From: JAILLW01 sp045640525
GTDB lineage: Bacteria; Bacillota; Clostridia; Lachnospirales; Lachnospiraceae
Direction: 5' to 3'
Length of the DNA stretch: 64,000 nucleotides
Assembly (NCBI GenBank): GCA_045640525.1
Contig: JAZUFE010000022.1
Span: 19,043-83,042 of the forward strand
In this document: positions 8,615 through 17,878 of the stretch, in pieces
Position numbering within the stretch: position 1 is the first letter of the stretch
Layout: each line of letters opens with the position of its first letter
Program-made: the position numbers and the translations under genes
The notes under the pieces: model-generated
What the model saw: the letters and a program-made list of their open reading frames with translations, nothing else
What the model was told of the DNA's origin: nothing
Database searches by the model: none

Positions 8615-9628
8615 ATGGCTGATTATGTTAAAGTTGCTCTTGATGGCATGGGTGGAGATAATGCTCCTTTGGAAATTGTTAAAGGTGCTGTTGAGGCTGT
8701 AAACGAATCGAATAAGGTAAAGGTATATATTACAGGATATGAAGATGTAATTAAGGAAGAACTTTCCAAATATACCTTTAATAAGGAACAAATAGAAATA
8801 GTACCTACGACAGAGGTAATAGAGACAGCCGAACCGCCGGTTATGGCTATAAGAAAGAAGAAGGATTCTTCTTTGGTTAAGGCATTGAGCATGGTCAAAG
8901 ACAAAGAATGCGATGCATATGTATCGGCCGGCTCAACAGGAGCAACGTTAGTCGGGGGACAGGTCATAGTAGGAAGAATCAAAGGGGTGGAGAGAGCACC
9001 TCTGGCACCGCTTATACCGACGATTAACGGTGTATCGCTTTTGATAGACTGTGGAGCAAATGTTGATGCAAGAGCAAGCCATCTTTTACAGTTCGCCAAA
9101 ATGGGCTCTGTTTATATGGAATCCATTATGGGAGTTAAGAACCCTAAAGTCGGAATTGTTAATATAGGTGCGGAAGAAGAAAAGGGTAACGCATTGGTAA
9201 AGGAAACTTTTCCGTTGCTGAAGAATTGTCCGGACATCAATTTCGTAGGTTCGGTAGAAGCAAGAGATATTCCATACGGTGCGGTTGATGTTGCTGTTTG
9301 CGAAGCTTTCACCGGAAATGTAATACTCAAAATGTATGAAGGCGTTGGCGGAGCTATGCTCAGTAAAGTCAAAGAAGGAATGATGAGCTCCTTTAAAGCT
9401 AAAATAGGTGCGCTTTTGGTTAAGGATGCCTTGAAATCGACTCTGAAGAAATTTCAGTCAGACGAGTATGGCGGTGCACCGATGCTGGGACTTAACGGTT
9501 TGGTTGTAAAGACACACGGAAGTTCTAAAGCAAAAGAGATTAAAAATTCAATTTTGCAATGTATTTTATTTAAAGAACAGAATATTGATCAAAAGATTAA
9601 AGAAAAAATTGCCATAGAAGAGGCATAA
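8615..9628 (+). CDS. plsX: Phosphate acyltransferase PlsX
   Basis: Converts acyl-ACP to acyl-phosphate for PlsY, the first step of phospholipid synthesis at the membrane surface. The 337-residue protein shows the family hallmarks ALDGMGGDNAP at residues 7-17, YVSAGSTGATL near 108, LIDCGANVDAR near 148, and GFTGN-type CEAFTGNVILK near 230. AAGGAG lies 5-6 nt before the ATG. acpP follows after 19 nt and rnc further on, the usual Firmicutes arrangement that couples lipid synthesis genes with rnc-smc-ftsY. Confidence 0.96.
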   Translation: MADYVKVALDGMGGDNAPLEIVKGAVEAVNESNKVKVYITGYEDVIKEELSKYTFNKEQIEIVPTTEVIETAEPPVMAIRKKKDSSLVKALSMVKDKECDAYVSAGSTGATLVGGQVIVGRIKGVERAPLAPLIPTINGVSLLIDCGANVDARASHLLQFAKMGSVYMESIMGVKNPKVGIVNIGAEEEKGNALVKETFPLLKNCPDINFVGSVEARDIPYGAVDVAVCEAFTGNVILKMYEGVGGAMLSKVKEGMMSSFKAKIGALLVKDALKSTLKKFQSDEYGGAPMLGLNGLVVKTHGSSKAKEIKNSILQCILFKEQNIDQKIKEKIAIEEA

Positions 9629-9647
9629 AGGAAAGGAATTAACAACA

Positions 9648-9878
9648 ATGGAATTCGAAAAACTCAAAAAAATTATCGCGGATGTATTAAATGTTGATCC
9701 TGAAGAAATAACGATGGAGACCACATTCCTTGATGATCTTGGAGCAGACTCTTTGGATGTATTCCAGATTATTATGGGAATCGAAGAAGAATTTGATATT
9801 GAAGTGCCTGCAGAAGATGCAGAAAAGATTACAACCGTAGAAGATGCGGTTACACTTATAAAATCAGCAACTAATTAA
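9648..9878 (+). CDS. acpP: Acyl carrier protein
   Basis: A 76-residue acidic carrier of growing fatty-acyl chains. The phosphopantetheine attachment serine is Ser35 in the motif GADSLD. Helices I-III have the expected spacing, ending with the TTVEDAVTLI segment. A ribosome site AAAGGAA precedes the ATG. Directly downstream is a 12-bp hairpin that separates it from rnc. Confidence 0.96.
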   Translation: MEFEKLKKIIADVLNVDPEEITMETTFLDDLGADSLDVFQIIMGIEEEFDIEVPAEDAEKITTVEDAVTLIKSATN

Positions 9879-9882
9879 GCGG

Positions 9883-9910
9883 AGTTAAAAGCCCTAACGG
9901 GCTTTTAACT
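9883..9910 (+). promoter_or_regulatory. Hairpin between acpP and rnc
   Basis: A perfect 12-bp inverted repeat (AGTTAAAAGCCC / GGGCTTTTAACT) with the 4-nt loop TAAC begins 5 nt after the acpP stop and ends 14 nt before the rnc ATG. There is no T run after it, so it is a poor intrinsic terminator. It may be a processing or stabilising structure; because the next gene encodes RNase III, self-cleavage of this element is a possibility (inference). Confidence 0.6.
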
Positions 9911-9924
9911 ATGATTGGGTGGTT

Positions 9925-10602
9925 ATGAATACAATAGATATATCCGAATTGGAAGAAACAATCGGCTACGTGTTTAAGGACAAGGAACTGGCTAAACTGG
10001 CATTAACACATAGCTCATATTCGAATGAAATGAAGATTAACAAGTACGGAAATTATGAAAGGCTCGAGTTCTTGGGAGATGCCGTGCTTGAATTGGTGAG
10101 CTCACTTTTCTTCTATGAGAAATATCCACAGAAGAATGAGGGCGAATTAACGAGACTGAGATCTTCAATGGTTTGCGAAATGTCATTGGCATACTGTGCA
10201 AGGGAATTCGGACTACAGAATTATATACTCTTGGGAAAAGGTGAGGAAGCAACTCACGGAAGAGACAGAGATTCGATAGTGTCTGATGTTTTTGAGGCAT
10301 TGTTGGGAGCAATATATCTTGATAGTGGTTTTGAAACCGCTCAGAAATTCGTTATTTCGCATGTAATGAAGGACTTGGAGAATAAGCAATTGTTTTATGA
10401 TGCGAAAACAATTCTTCAGGAGAGAGTTCAAAGCGAAGGGAAGACATTGGTTTACGAATTGGCCAAGGAAGAAGGCCCGGATCATGATAAGCGATTTACG
10501 GTTAATGCAATAATTGACAATGAAGTATGTGCTGTTGGAACGGGCAAGTCCAAAAAGAGTGCCGAACAGCAGGCCGCTTACGAAATTTTGAAGAAGAAAT
10601 GA
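9925..10602 (+). CDS. rnc: Ribonuclease III
   Basis: Cleaves double-stranded RNA, chiefly rRNA precursors and structured mRNAs. The catalytic domain carries the signature ERLEFLGDAVLELV near residues 40-53 and DVFEALLGAIYLD near 118-130; a double-stranded RNA-binding domain fills the C-terminus, ending GKSKKSAEQQAAYEIL. I chose the ATG at 9925, preceded by GGGTGG, over the in-frame GTG at 9919, which would have only the hairpin upstream. About 225 residues, normal for the family. It leads the rnc-smc-ftsY cluster typical of Gram-positive bacteria, with smc 9 nt downstream. Confidence 0.96.
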   Translation: MNTIDISELEETIGYVFKDKELAKLALTHSSYSNEMKINKYGNYERLEFLGDAVLELVSSLFFYEKYPQKNEGELTRLRSSMVCEMSLAYCAREFGLQNYILLGKGEEATHGRDRDSIVSDVFEALLGAIYLDSGFETAQKFVISHVMKDLENKQLFYDAKTILQERVQSEGKTLVYELAKEEGPDHDKRFTVNAIIDNEVCAVGTGKSKKSAEQQAAYEILKKK

Positions 10603-10611
10603 TGGTGAGTT

Positions 10612-13600
10612 ATGTATCTAAAATCCATTGAAATACACGGATTTAAATCCTTTGCAAACAAAATAGTATTCCAATTTCATAACGGTATTACGGGAATAGT
10701 GGGCCCTAACGGTTCCGGTAAATCCAATGTTGCCGATGCGGTTCGTTGGGTTTTGGGTGAACAAAGAATTAAGCAGCTGCGTGGGGCATCTATGCAGGAT
10801 GTTATTTTTTCAGGTACGGAGCTTAGAAAACCGCAGGGTTATGCATACGTAGCAATTACTCTTGATAATTCGGACCATCAACTGGCGACCGATTTTAATG
10901 AGGTGACTGTAGCAAGAAGAATATACAGATCCGGTGAAAGCGAGTATATGCTTAACGGAACACCGTGCAGACTAAAAGACGTAAACGAACTTTTCTATGA
11001 TACAGGTATAGGTAAAGAAGGTTATTCTATCATAGGACAAGGTCAGATTGATAAGATTCTGTCCGGTAAACCTGAGGAAAGAAGAGAACTGTTCGACGAG
11101 GCGGCAGGTATTGTCAAATTTAAGAAACGTAAAGCCGCTGCGGTTAAAAAGCTTGAAGACGAAGCCAATAATTTGGTTAGAATTACAGATATTCTCAGCG
11201 AACTTGAAAAGCAGGTAGGCCCATTGGAAAGGCAATCGGAAAAGGCCAAAATATACCTGAAAAAGAAGGAAGAATTAAAGACAGTGGATGTTAACATGTT
11301 CCTTCTTGAAAACAAGGATTTGGAAGATAAACTTTCAAAGACCGAGGAGAATCTTAAGATTGCCAATGATGACCTTGAGAAGACTACGTCATCATATGAA
11401 TCTATTAAGGATGAATACGATAAGGTGCAGACAGAGATTGAGTCTTTGGAAGCATCCATAAATGATAAAAGAGCTCAGCTTTCAAATACCAACGTATTGC
11501 GTGGTAAATTGGAGGGTGAGATTAATGTATTGAAAGAACAGATTAATTCTGCCAAGTCAAACGAGGAACACTTTGCAACACGTGTGAAGAATATAAAGGC
11601 CGAAATCGAAACAAGGAATGAGCAAAGAGAAGGTTTGGCTAAAGATAAGGGCATTGTTGATGAGCAGGTTGCTTCAATCGAAAGCCGCAGAAGCGAAGCA
11701 CGTGCTAAACTCGAAAGTGTTCAAAGCAAAATAGAAGAACTGAATACGAATATCGAGAGCGGTAAAAATACAATTATCGATACTCTTAATTCACGTGCAA
11801 CGATTAAGTCCAAGCTTTCAAGACTTGATTCAATGACTGAAAGCATAAACATAAGAAAATCCGAACTTACGTCAAGACTGCTGCGAATAAAGTCGGATGA
11901 GGCTAAGCAGGCAGAAACAATGAAAGCTCTTGAAGCCGAATTCGATAAAATAGGTGAAGAGATTCAAAAACTCAAAGATGAGCAGGATAACAAAGAAGAA
12001 GAATTGGCGCTGATTCGTGAGGATATGGCCAAGAAGGATGAATTATCCAGAGATCTTCAGGTTAAGTATCATCAGTCAAAATCCAAATTGGAGGCCTTGT
12101 CAAATCTTACGGAAAGGTATGAAGGCTATGGCGGTTCGGTTAAAGCCGTTATGGAGAGAAAGGAAAGCGAGAAGGGTATCATAGGTGTAGTAGCCGATAT
12201 CATCAAGGTTGATCCTAAGTATGAAACCGCGATAGAAACCGCACTCGGAGGCAATATCCAAAATATTGTAACCGATGATGAAGAAACTGCGAAAAAAATG
12301 ATTTCATTTTTGAAGCAGCATAAAGCCGGCAGAGCGACTTTCTTACCGCTTACATCAATTACCAATCCACAGGAATTTAAAAATCCCGAAGCTCTTAAGG
12401 AAAAGGGAGTTATCGGAATGGCAGATGAGTTGGTTAATACGGATAAAAAATATCGTGATGTAGCCAAGTCTATGCTTGGAAGAATCGTAGTTGTCGATAA
12501 TGTCGATAACGCTGTTAAGATAGCAAGAAAGTTTGAATACGGAATCAGAATGGTAACTCTTGAAGGTGAATTGCTGGTTCCCGGAGGCGCGATTTCCGGA
12601 GGTACATTCAAGAACAGTTCGAATCTTCTTTCAAGAAGAAGAGAAATGGATGAGCTTGAAACTCAGGTTAAAGAGTATTTAAAGCAGATTGATGAAACTT
12701 TATCCGATATAGAGCAAACCAAGAAAAAGAGAAATGAATTAAGACTTGCCATAGAAGAAATCAAGTCTGAACAGCAAAGAAAGCTGATTGACCAGAATAC
12801 AGCAAGACTTAATGTTTTAAAAGCAGAGGAACGAAAGAACGAAGCTTCTGAGGGTTCTTTGGAACTTAAGAACGAAGAACGTGAAATTGAGGAGCAGATT
12901 AAAGATATTCTCGAAAACAAAGAGAAAATCAAGGCGGAATTATCGGAATCCGAAGTTTTGGAGAAGAATGTAGAGAAGCAGATAGAAGACTTCCAAAAGG
13001 AACTCGAGGCCAAAAGAGATGAAGAAACCGAGCACCTTGCGAAAGTTTCGGAATGGGATGTCGAAGCGGAAAAAATGCTTCAGCAGCAAGGATTCCATCA
13101 ACAGAACCTTGATCGTATAGATGAAGAAATTGCCAAATATACGAGTGAACTTAATGAAGTTGAAGAGTCATTGAAAACTTCGCTAAGTGATGTTGAGTTT
13201 AAAAAGCAGAGTATTAAAGAAATCGAAGAGACTATTAAGGCTTCGCATACAACTCAGTCTGATACGGAGATTAGCCTGAACGAAGAAACTGCGCGTAAGG
13301 ATGAGCTTACGGCCAAGCAGAAAACATTCTTTGACGACAGAGAAGCAATGAATGAGAAAATGGCTTCTTTGGATAAGGAAGTATACAGACTTACCAATCA
13401 GAAAGAGCGTTACGAAGAAAGTATAGCCGAGAGAATTTCGTATATGTTTGAAGAATACGAAATTACATTGGTGGATGCAGCTTCATTACGTAATGAGGAA
13501 ATGACAGACCTGTCATCTATGAAGAAAATGTCTTCTAAGCTAAAGAGCGAGATAAAGGGTCTGGGTGATGTAAACGTTAATGCAATCGAAGATTACAAGA

Positions 13601-14172
13601 ATGTTATGGAGCGTTTCACTTTCCTTAAGACCCAGCATGATGATTTGGTAGAGGCCAAGAAAACTTTAGAGAATATTATTGTGGAACTGGATACTGCTAT
13701 GCGTAAACAGTTCGGAGAAAAATTCAAAGAAATAGAAAAAGAGTTTAATAAAGTGTTCAAGGAATTGTTCGGCGGAGGAACAGGTTCGCTCGAACTTATT
13801 GAAGACGAAGATATTTTGGAAGCGGGAATAAGTATTATCGCACAACCTCCCGGTAAAAAGCTTGGTAATATGATGCAACTTTCCGGCGGAGAGAAAGCAT
13901 TGACTGCGATAGCTTTATTGTTTGCAATTCAAAATCTGAAACCTTCACCTTTCTGCTTACTTGATGAAATAGAAGCGGCACTTGATGAATCGAATGTAGT
14001 AAGATTTGCTTCGTATTTGCACAAACTGACCAAGAACACTCAGTTTATTGTAATTACTCACAGAAGAGGAACTATGGAGCAGGCAGACAGATTATACGGT
14101 ATTACCATGCAGGAGAAGGGCGTTTCGGCACTTGTATCCGTTAATCTTATTGATGAGGAGCTTGATGATTAA
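10612..14172 (+). CDS. smc: Chromosome partition protein SMC
   Basis: The ATPase of the SMC-ScpAB condensin that organises and segregates chromosomes. At 1,186 residues it has the full family length. Walker A GPNGSGKSN lies at residues ~32-40, long coiled coils run on both sides of a hinge at about 510-650 that contains GYGGSVKAV and ETALGGNIQNIV, and the C-terminal head holds the ABC signature LSGGEKAL (from residue 1090) and Walker B FCLLDEIEAALDE. Two further hinge-proximal glycine motifs (PGGAISGGTF) are as expected. Its TAA shares one base with the ftsY ATG, so the two are translationally coupled. Confidence 0.98.
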   Translation: MYLKSIEIHGFKSFANKIVFQFHNGITGIVGPNGSGKSNVADAVRWVLGEQRIKQLRGASMQDVIFSGTELRKPQGYAYVAITLDNSDHQLATDFNEVTVARRIYRSGESEYMLNGTPCRLKDVNELFYDTGIGKEGYSIIGQGQIDKILSGKPEERRELFDEAAGIVKFKKRKAAAVKKLEDEANNLVRITDILSELEKQVGPLERQSEKAKIYLKKKEELKTVDVNMFLLENKDLEDKLSKTEENLKIANDDLEKTTSSYESIKDEYDKVQTEIESLEASINDKRAQLSNTNVLRGKLEGEINVLKEQINSAKSNEEHFATRVKNIKAEIETRNEQREGLAKDKGIVDEQVASIESRRSEARAKLESVQSKIEELNTNIESGKNTIIDTLNSRATIKSKLSRLDSMTESINIRKSELTSRLLRIKSDEAKQAETMKALEAEFDKIGEEIQKLKDEQDNKEEELALIREDMAKKDELSRDLQVKYHQSKSKLEALSNLTERYEGYGGSVKAVMERKESEKGIIGVVADIIKVDPKYETAIETALGGNIQNIVTDDEETAKKMISFLKQHKAGRATFLPLTSITNPQEFKNPEALKEKGVIGMADELVNTDKKYRDVAKSMLGRIVVVDNVDNAVKIARKFEYGIRMVTLEGELLVPGGAISGGTFKNSSNLLSRRREMDELETQVKEYLKQIDETLSDIEQTKKKRNELRLAIEEIKSEQQRKLIDQNTARLNVLKAEERKNEASEGSLELKNEEREIEEQIKDILENKEKIKAELSESEVLEKNVEKQIEDFQKELEAKRDEETEHLAKVSEWDVEAEKMLQQQGFHQQNLDRIDEEIAKYTSELNEVEESLKTSLSDVEFKKQSIKEIEETIKASHTTQSDTEISLNEETARKDELTAKQKTFFDDREAMNEKMASLDKEVYRLTNQKERYEESIAERISYMFEEYEITLVDAASLRNEEMTDLSSMKKMSSKLKSEIKGLGDVNVNAIEDYKNVMERFTFLKTQHDDLVEAKKTLENIIVELDTAMRKQFGEKFKEIEKEFNKVFKELFGGGTGSLELIEDEDILEAGISIIAQPPGKKLGNMMQLSGGEKALTAIALLFAIQNLKPSPFCLLDEIEAALDESNVVRFASYLHKLTKNTQFIVITHRRGTMEQADRLYGITMQEKGVSALVSVNLIDEELDD

Positions 14173-15029
14173 TGGCAGGTTTTTTTAGCCGAATTTTTTC
14201 GGGATTTAAAGAAATAGATGAAGATTTTTACGACGAGATATTTGAGACTCTTGTGGTGGGTGACACGGGAGTAAGAACGTCGGAAGAAATTGTTGAGAGA
14301 TTAAAAGCACAGGTTAAAGAAAACAGGATTAAAAATCCTGAAGATTGTAAGGAATTTCTTAAGAAAAATATGAAGGACCTTATGAAAGTACCTGAAGATG
14401 CTTACGACTTTGAAAATAAGAGATCTGTTATTTTTGTTATCGGTGTAAACGGTGTCGGTAAGACAACAACCATTGGAAAACTTGCAAGCATTTATAAGAA
14501 TCAGGGCAAGAAAGTTCTGATTTGTGCTGCCGATACATTCAGAGCTGCCGCAGGCGAGCAACTTGAAGAATGGTCACACAGGGCGGGCGTTGAGATGATT
14601 GGCGGTAAAGAAGGCCAGGATCCTTCTTCGGTATTGTTTGACGCAATTTCTTCAGCCAAAGCCAAAGAGGTGGATGTACTGTTGGTTGACACGGCAGGAA
14701 GACTGCATAACAAGAAGAATCTGATGGATGAACTTGAAAAAATGAATCGCTTAATTAATTCATATTATCCTATGATTCACAGAGAAAACCTGGTTGTTTT
14801 GGATGGTACTACAGGTCAGAATGCATTAACACAGGCTAAGGAGTTTGCGCAGGTAGCCAAACTTACAGGCTTCATACTTACTAAGATGGACGGTACTGCC
14901 AAAGGCGGAATTGCAGTTGCAATCCATTCGGAACTCAATATTCCGGTTAAGTTCATCGGCGTAGGTGAAAAGGTAGAGGATTTAAAACGCTTTGACGCGG
15001 ATTCGTACGTCGAGAGTTTATTTTGTTAA
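14172..15029 (+). CDS. ftsY: Signal recognition particle receptor FtsY
   Basis: GTPase that docks SRP-ribosome complexes at the membrane. The 285 residues cover only the N domain and the GTP-binding G domain: GVNGVGKTTT (about residues 93-102), DTFRAAAGEQLE, LLVDTAGRLHNK and ILTKMDGTAKGG, then the closing FIGVGEKVEDLKRFD. The long acidic A domain found in many FtsY proteins is essentially absent, so membrane contact must depend on the short N-terminal region. It overlaps smc by one base. The ylxM-ffh genes that often follow are not here; ilvA follows instead. Confidence 0.97.
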   Translation: MAGFFSRIFSGFKEIDEDFYDEIFETLVVGDTGVRTSEEIVERLKAQVKENRIKNPEDCKEFLKKNMKDLMKVPEDAYDFENKRSVIFVIGVNGVGKTTTIGKLASIYKNQGKKVLICAADTFRAAAGEQLEEWSHRAGVEMIGGKEGQDPSSVLFDAISSAKAKEVDVLLVDTAGRLHNKKNLMDELEKMNRLINSYYPMIHRENLVVLDGTTGQNALTQAKEFAQVAKLTGFILTKMDGTAKGGIAVAIHSELNIPVKFIGVGEKVEDLKRFDADSYVESLFC

Positions 15030-15045
15030 CAAAGAGGTAGATTAA

Positions 15046-16269
15046 ATGAGCAAGAAAATGTTAACCCTGGAAGCGTTTGAGGAAGCTTCCGAAGCAGTAA
15101 AGAAGGTAACTCTTGAAACGAAACTGATTTATTCGGATTTTTATTCGGTTCAGACGAACAATAAAGTATATTTTAAACCCGAAAACATGCAGTTTACGGG
15201 AGCATACAAATTAAGAGGCGCCTATTACAAAATTTCAACTTTGACAGATGAGGAAAGAAGCAAGGGATTAATTACCGCTTCGGCAGGAAATCATGCACAG
15301 GGTGTTGCATATGCTGCCAGGAGCTTCGGTGCCAAGGCAGTAATCGTAATGCCGACAACAACACCGTTGATTAAGGTTAACAGAACCAAGAGCTTCGGTG
15401 CAGAAGTTGTTTTGCATGGTGATGTATATGACGATGCGTGTGCAAAGGCTATGGAACTTGCCAAAGAGAACGGATATACATTTATTCATCCTTTCGATGA
15501 TTTGGCGGTAGCTACGGGTCAAGGAACAATAGCCATGGAAATATTTAAAGAATTACCGCTGGTTGACTATATTCTTGTTCCTATCGGTGGCGGCGGCCTG
15601 GCAACAGGTGTATCGACTTTGGCTAAAATGCTGAATCCGAACATTAAAGTGATCGGTGTGGAACCCGAAAATGCCAATTGTATGCAAGTATCAATTAAAA
15701 ACGGCAAGGTTACAACACTTGACAAGGTAAGTACAATAGCCGACGGTACGGCTGTTAAAACCCCGGGAGAGAATATATTCCCTTATATATGCAAGAATCT
15801 GGATGACATTATTACCGTATCGGATGAGGAGCTTGTAGTTTCATTCCTTGATATGGTAGAAAATCATAAAATGGTTGTGGAAAACTCCGGATTATTGTCG
15901 GTTGCCGCACTTAAGAAATTGAATGTTAAGAACAAAAAGATAGTTTCCATATTAAGCGGCGGAAATATGGACGTTATTACGATGTCATCCGTAGTTCAAC
16001 AGGGACTTATTATGCGTGACAGAATATTTACCGTTTCGGTATTGCTTCCTGATAAGCCCGGCATGCTGAGCAAAGTATCGGATGTAATAGCCAAGCAGAA
16101 CGGTAATGTTATTAAACTTGAGCATAATCAGTTTGTTTCTATCAACAGAAGTGCTGCGGTAGAGCTGCGTATCACATTGGAAGCATTCGGAACAGAGCAC
16201 AAAGAACAGATTTTACATGTTTTGGATGTTGAAGGATATAAGCCTAAATTGGTAAGGACAAATATATAA
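15046..16269 (+). CDS. ilvA: Threonine dehydratase (threonine ammonia-lyase) with ACT domain
   Basis: A PLP enzyme that deaminates threonine to 2-oxobutyrate, feeding isoleucine synthesis. The PLP lysine lies in FTGAYKLRGA (near residue 50) and the glycine-rich cofactor loop in VPIGGGGLATG. From about residue 330 there is one ACT domain (VSVLLPDKPGMLSKV), giving the 407-residue TdcB/IlvA hybrid class common in Firmicutes. It could therefore be biosynthetic or catabolic; the presence of ilvD and ilvB in the same window favours biosynthesis (inference). AGAGGT precedes the ATG. Its stop overlaps the next gene by one base. Confidence 0.92.
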   Translation: MSKKMLTLEAFEEASEAVKKVTLETKLIYSDFYSVQTNNKVYFKPENMQFTGAYKLRGAYYKISTLTDEERSKGLITASAGNHAQGVAYAARSFGAKAVIVMPTTTPLIKVNRTKSFGAEVVLHGDVYDDACAKAMELAKENGYTFIHPFDDLAVATGQGTIAMEIFKELPLVDYILVPIGGGGLATGVSTLAKMLNPNIKVIGVEPENANCMQVSIKNGKVTTLDKVSTIADGTAVKTPGENIFPYICKNLDDIITVSDEELVVSFLDMVENHKMVVENSGLLSVAALKKLNVKNKKIVSILSGGNMDVITMSSVVQQGLIMRDRIFTVSVLLPDKPGMLSKVSDVIAKQNGNVIKLEHNQFVSINRSAAVELRITLEAFGTEHKEQILHVLDVEGYKPKLVRTNI

Positions 16270-17336
16270 TGACCGTAAAAAAGAAAAAGAGACATTCGGG
16301 TCTTGTGGCCAATATAGTATTCAGTTTGATTGCCGTAACTTCATTGGCGGGGTTGGTAGTTGTACTACTTACCAATATATCTACCAATGATAAGCTTAAG
16401 GAGTACAGGGCCAAGGCAGAAGAATTAAGTGAATATAAAAATACACATCTTTATACCGAACAGGATATGCAGGCTCAGGCAGAAAGAATAAGAGAAGAAG
16501 AGAATACCAAAGAGCGGAATATGCTGCTTGATGAAATTCGTGAGACGATGAATAACGGGTATTCTTCGTATTATCTTTTGCGTTCATTGTTTCCTGATGA
16601 TGTGGTTGTAATGTCGGATGAAGGATATGATTTTTATCCCATTAATCCCGAATTTAAAAAGAACGGTTATAGAATAGATAATTTTATTCAGGATGAAAAA
16701 ACCGGAGAAATCAGGTACTATGACGATAATTCAAATGTCCTTTCGAAAAAGGGTATAGATGTTTCGTCATTTAACGGTGAAATTGATTGGAACAAAGTTG
16801 CAAGAACCGATGTGGACTATGCGTATATCAGATGTGCTTTAAGAGGATCCACAGAAGGGAAGCTTATGCTGGATTCTTGCTATGAAGCCAATATTAAGGG
16901 CGCAACGGCAGCATCGATTCCTGTAGGTGTATATTTTTATACACAGGCAATTAATGAAACCGAGGCAGCCGAGGAAGCCGGTTTTTTGCTTGAAAACATC
17001 AAGGATTATAAGATAGATTATCCGATTGTGCTTGATGTAGAAAGCTTGGAAGGAAGAACCGATGGACTTTCCAAAGAGCAAAGAACAAAAAATGCAATAG
17101 CATTTTTGAGCGAAATTGAGGCAGAAGGCTATAAGACGGCCATATACGGCAATTTGAATACGTTTTTCAATATGCTGGATTTGGAGGCTCTTGAGCCTTA
17201 CGATAAATGGTTTGCTTATTACGTTTATCCCATATATTATCCTTATAAGTTCTCGATGTGGCAGTATTCATCATCGGGTGAGGTAGATGGAATAAAAGGC
17301 AAAGTAGATCTTAATGTGTGTATGAAAGAATACTGA
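16269..17336 (+). CDS. Membrane-anchored GH25 lysozyme-type muramidase
   Basis: Expected to cleave the glycan strands of peptidoglycan. A basic N-terminus and one transmembrane helix (about residues 15-37) anchor it, followed by a charged coiled region (40-90) and a linker. The glycoside hydrolase 25 domain starts at KKGIDVSSFNGEIDW near residue 160 and includes the acidic pair in PIVLDVES, typical of the catalytic DxE, and the closing MWQYSSSGEVDGI. Coupled to ilvA by a one-base overlap, an unrelated function. A cell-wall remodelling role is likely; a bacteriocin or phage lysin role is less likely because of the membrane anchor. Confidence 0.88.
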   Translation: MTVKKKKRHSGLVANIVFSLIAVTSLAGLVVVLLTNISTNDKLKEYRAKAEELSEYKNTHLYTEQDMQAQAERIREEENTKERNMLLDEIRETMNNGYSSYYLLRSLFPDDVVVMSDEGYDFYPINPEFKKNGYRIDNFIQDEKTGEIRYYDDNSNVLSKKGIDVSSFNGEIDWNKVARTDVDYAYIRCALRGSTEGKLMLDSCYEANIKGATAASIPVGVYFYTQAINETEAAEEAGFLLENIKDYKIDYPIVLDVESLEGRTDGLSKEQRTKNAIAFLSEIEAEGYKTAIYGNLNTFFNMLDLEALEPYDKWFAYYVYPIYYPYKFSMWQYSSSGEVDGIKGKVDLNVCMKEY

Positions 17337-17349
17337 TAAAAATAAAAAT

Positions 17350-17377
17350 TTGCTTGCAAACCGAGTGAAGTTATGAT
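17350..17377 (+). promoter_or_regulatory. Probable promoter of rplS
   Basis: TTGCTT at 17350-17355, a 16-nt spacer and TATGAT at 17372-17377. An alternative -35 (TTGCAA, 17354) overlaps it. It would give a leader of about 80 nt before rplS. Confidence 0.5.
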
Positions 17378-17394
17378 AAATTACTAATGTTGTC

Positions 17395-17442
17395 TAAAAA
17401 CGTGGTGGTCCGCTGGATAATTCGTATGAACATCTGTTTTTA
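17395..17442 (+). promoter_or_regulatory. Possible ribosomal protein L19 leader structure
   Basis: In the leader before rplS, TAAAAAC (17395-17401) can pair with GTTTTTA (17436-17442), closing a 34-nt region that contains GTGGTGGTCCGC. Firmicutes rplS mRNAs are known to carry an autoregulatory L19 leader at this place; whether this sequence matches that family needs a covariance-model check, so the call is tentative. Confidence 0.35.
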
Positions 17443-17467
17443 AATATATTATTAAAGGAGAAATAAG

Positions 17468-17812
17468 ATGAGTGACATTATCAGAGAAATCGAAAACGAA
17501 GCTCTTAAAGAAGTAGCTGAGTTTAATGTTGGTGATACCGTTAAGGTTTACGGTAAAATCAAAGAAGGTAACCGTGAGAGAATTCAGATTTTTGAAGGAA
17601 CAGTTCTTAAGAGACAGGGTACCGGAGCAAGAGAAACATTTACAGTAAGAAAGACATCAAACGGTGTTGGAGTTGAGAAGACATGGCCTGTATATTCGCC
17701 GCTTGTTGAAAAGGTAGAAGTTGTTCGTAAAGGTAAAGTACGTCGTGCTAAGTTGAACTACTTAAGAGATCGCGTAGGAAAAGCTGCTAAGGTTAAAGAA
17801 GCAGGCAAATAA
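17468..17812 (+). CDS. rplS: Large-subunit ribosomal protein L19
   Basis: A 114-residue protein at the 30S-50S interface. It shows the family features FNVGDTVKVYGKI near residue 20, RIQIFEGTVLKRQGTG, ETFTVRKTSNGVGVEKTWP and the basic C-terminus RRAKLNYLRDRVGKAAKVKE. AAAGGAG precedes the ATG. The gene is monocistronic or nearly so, having its own leader and a strong terminator 10 nt after the stop. Confidence 0.98.
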   Translation: MSDIIREIENEALKEVAEFNVGDTVKVYGKIKEGNRERIQIFEGTVLKRQGTGARETFTVRKTSNGVGVEKTWPVYSPLVEKVEVVRKGKVRRAKLNYLRDRVGKAAKVKEAGK

Positions 17813-17821
17813 GTTGATGAT

Positions 17822-17855
17822 TAAGGCAATTGCTTAGCAATTGCCTTATTTTTAT
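17822..17855 (+). terminator. Intrinsic terminator after rplS
   Basis: A stem of at least 11 bp (TAAGGCAATTG / CAATTGCCTTA) with a short CTTAG-type loop is followed by ATTTTTATTT. Confidence 0.88.
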
Positions 17856-17878
17856 TTACATTCATATGAGGGTTGTTT

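Noticed and set aside
14172..15029. ftsY considered truncated because the acidic domain is missing
   Set aside because: The start is fixed by the one-base overlap with smc, and NG-only FtsY proteins are known to be functional.
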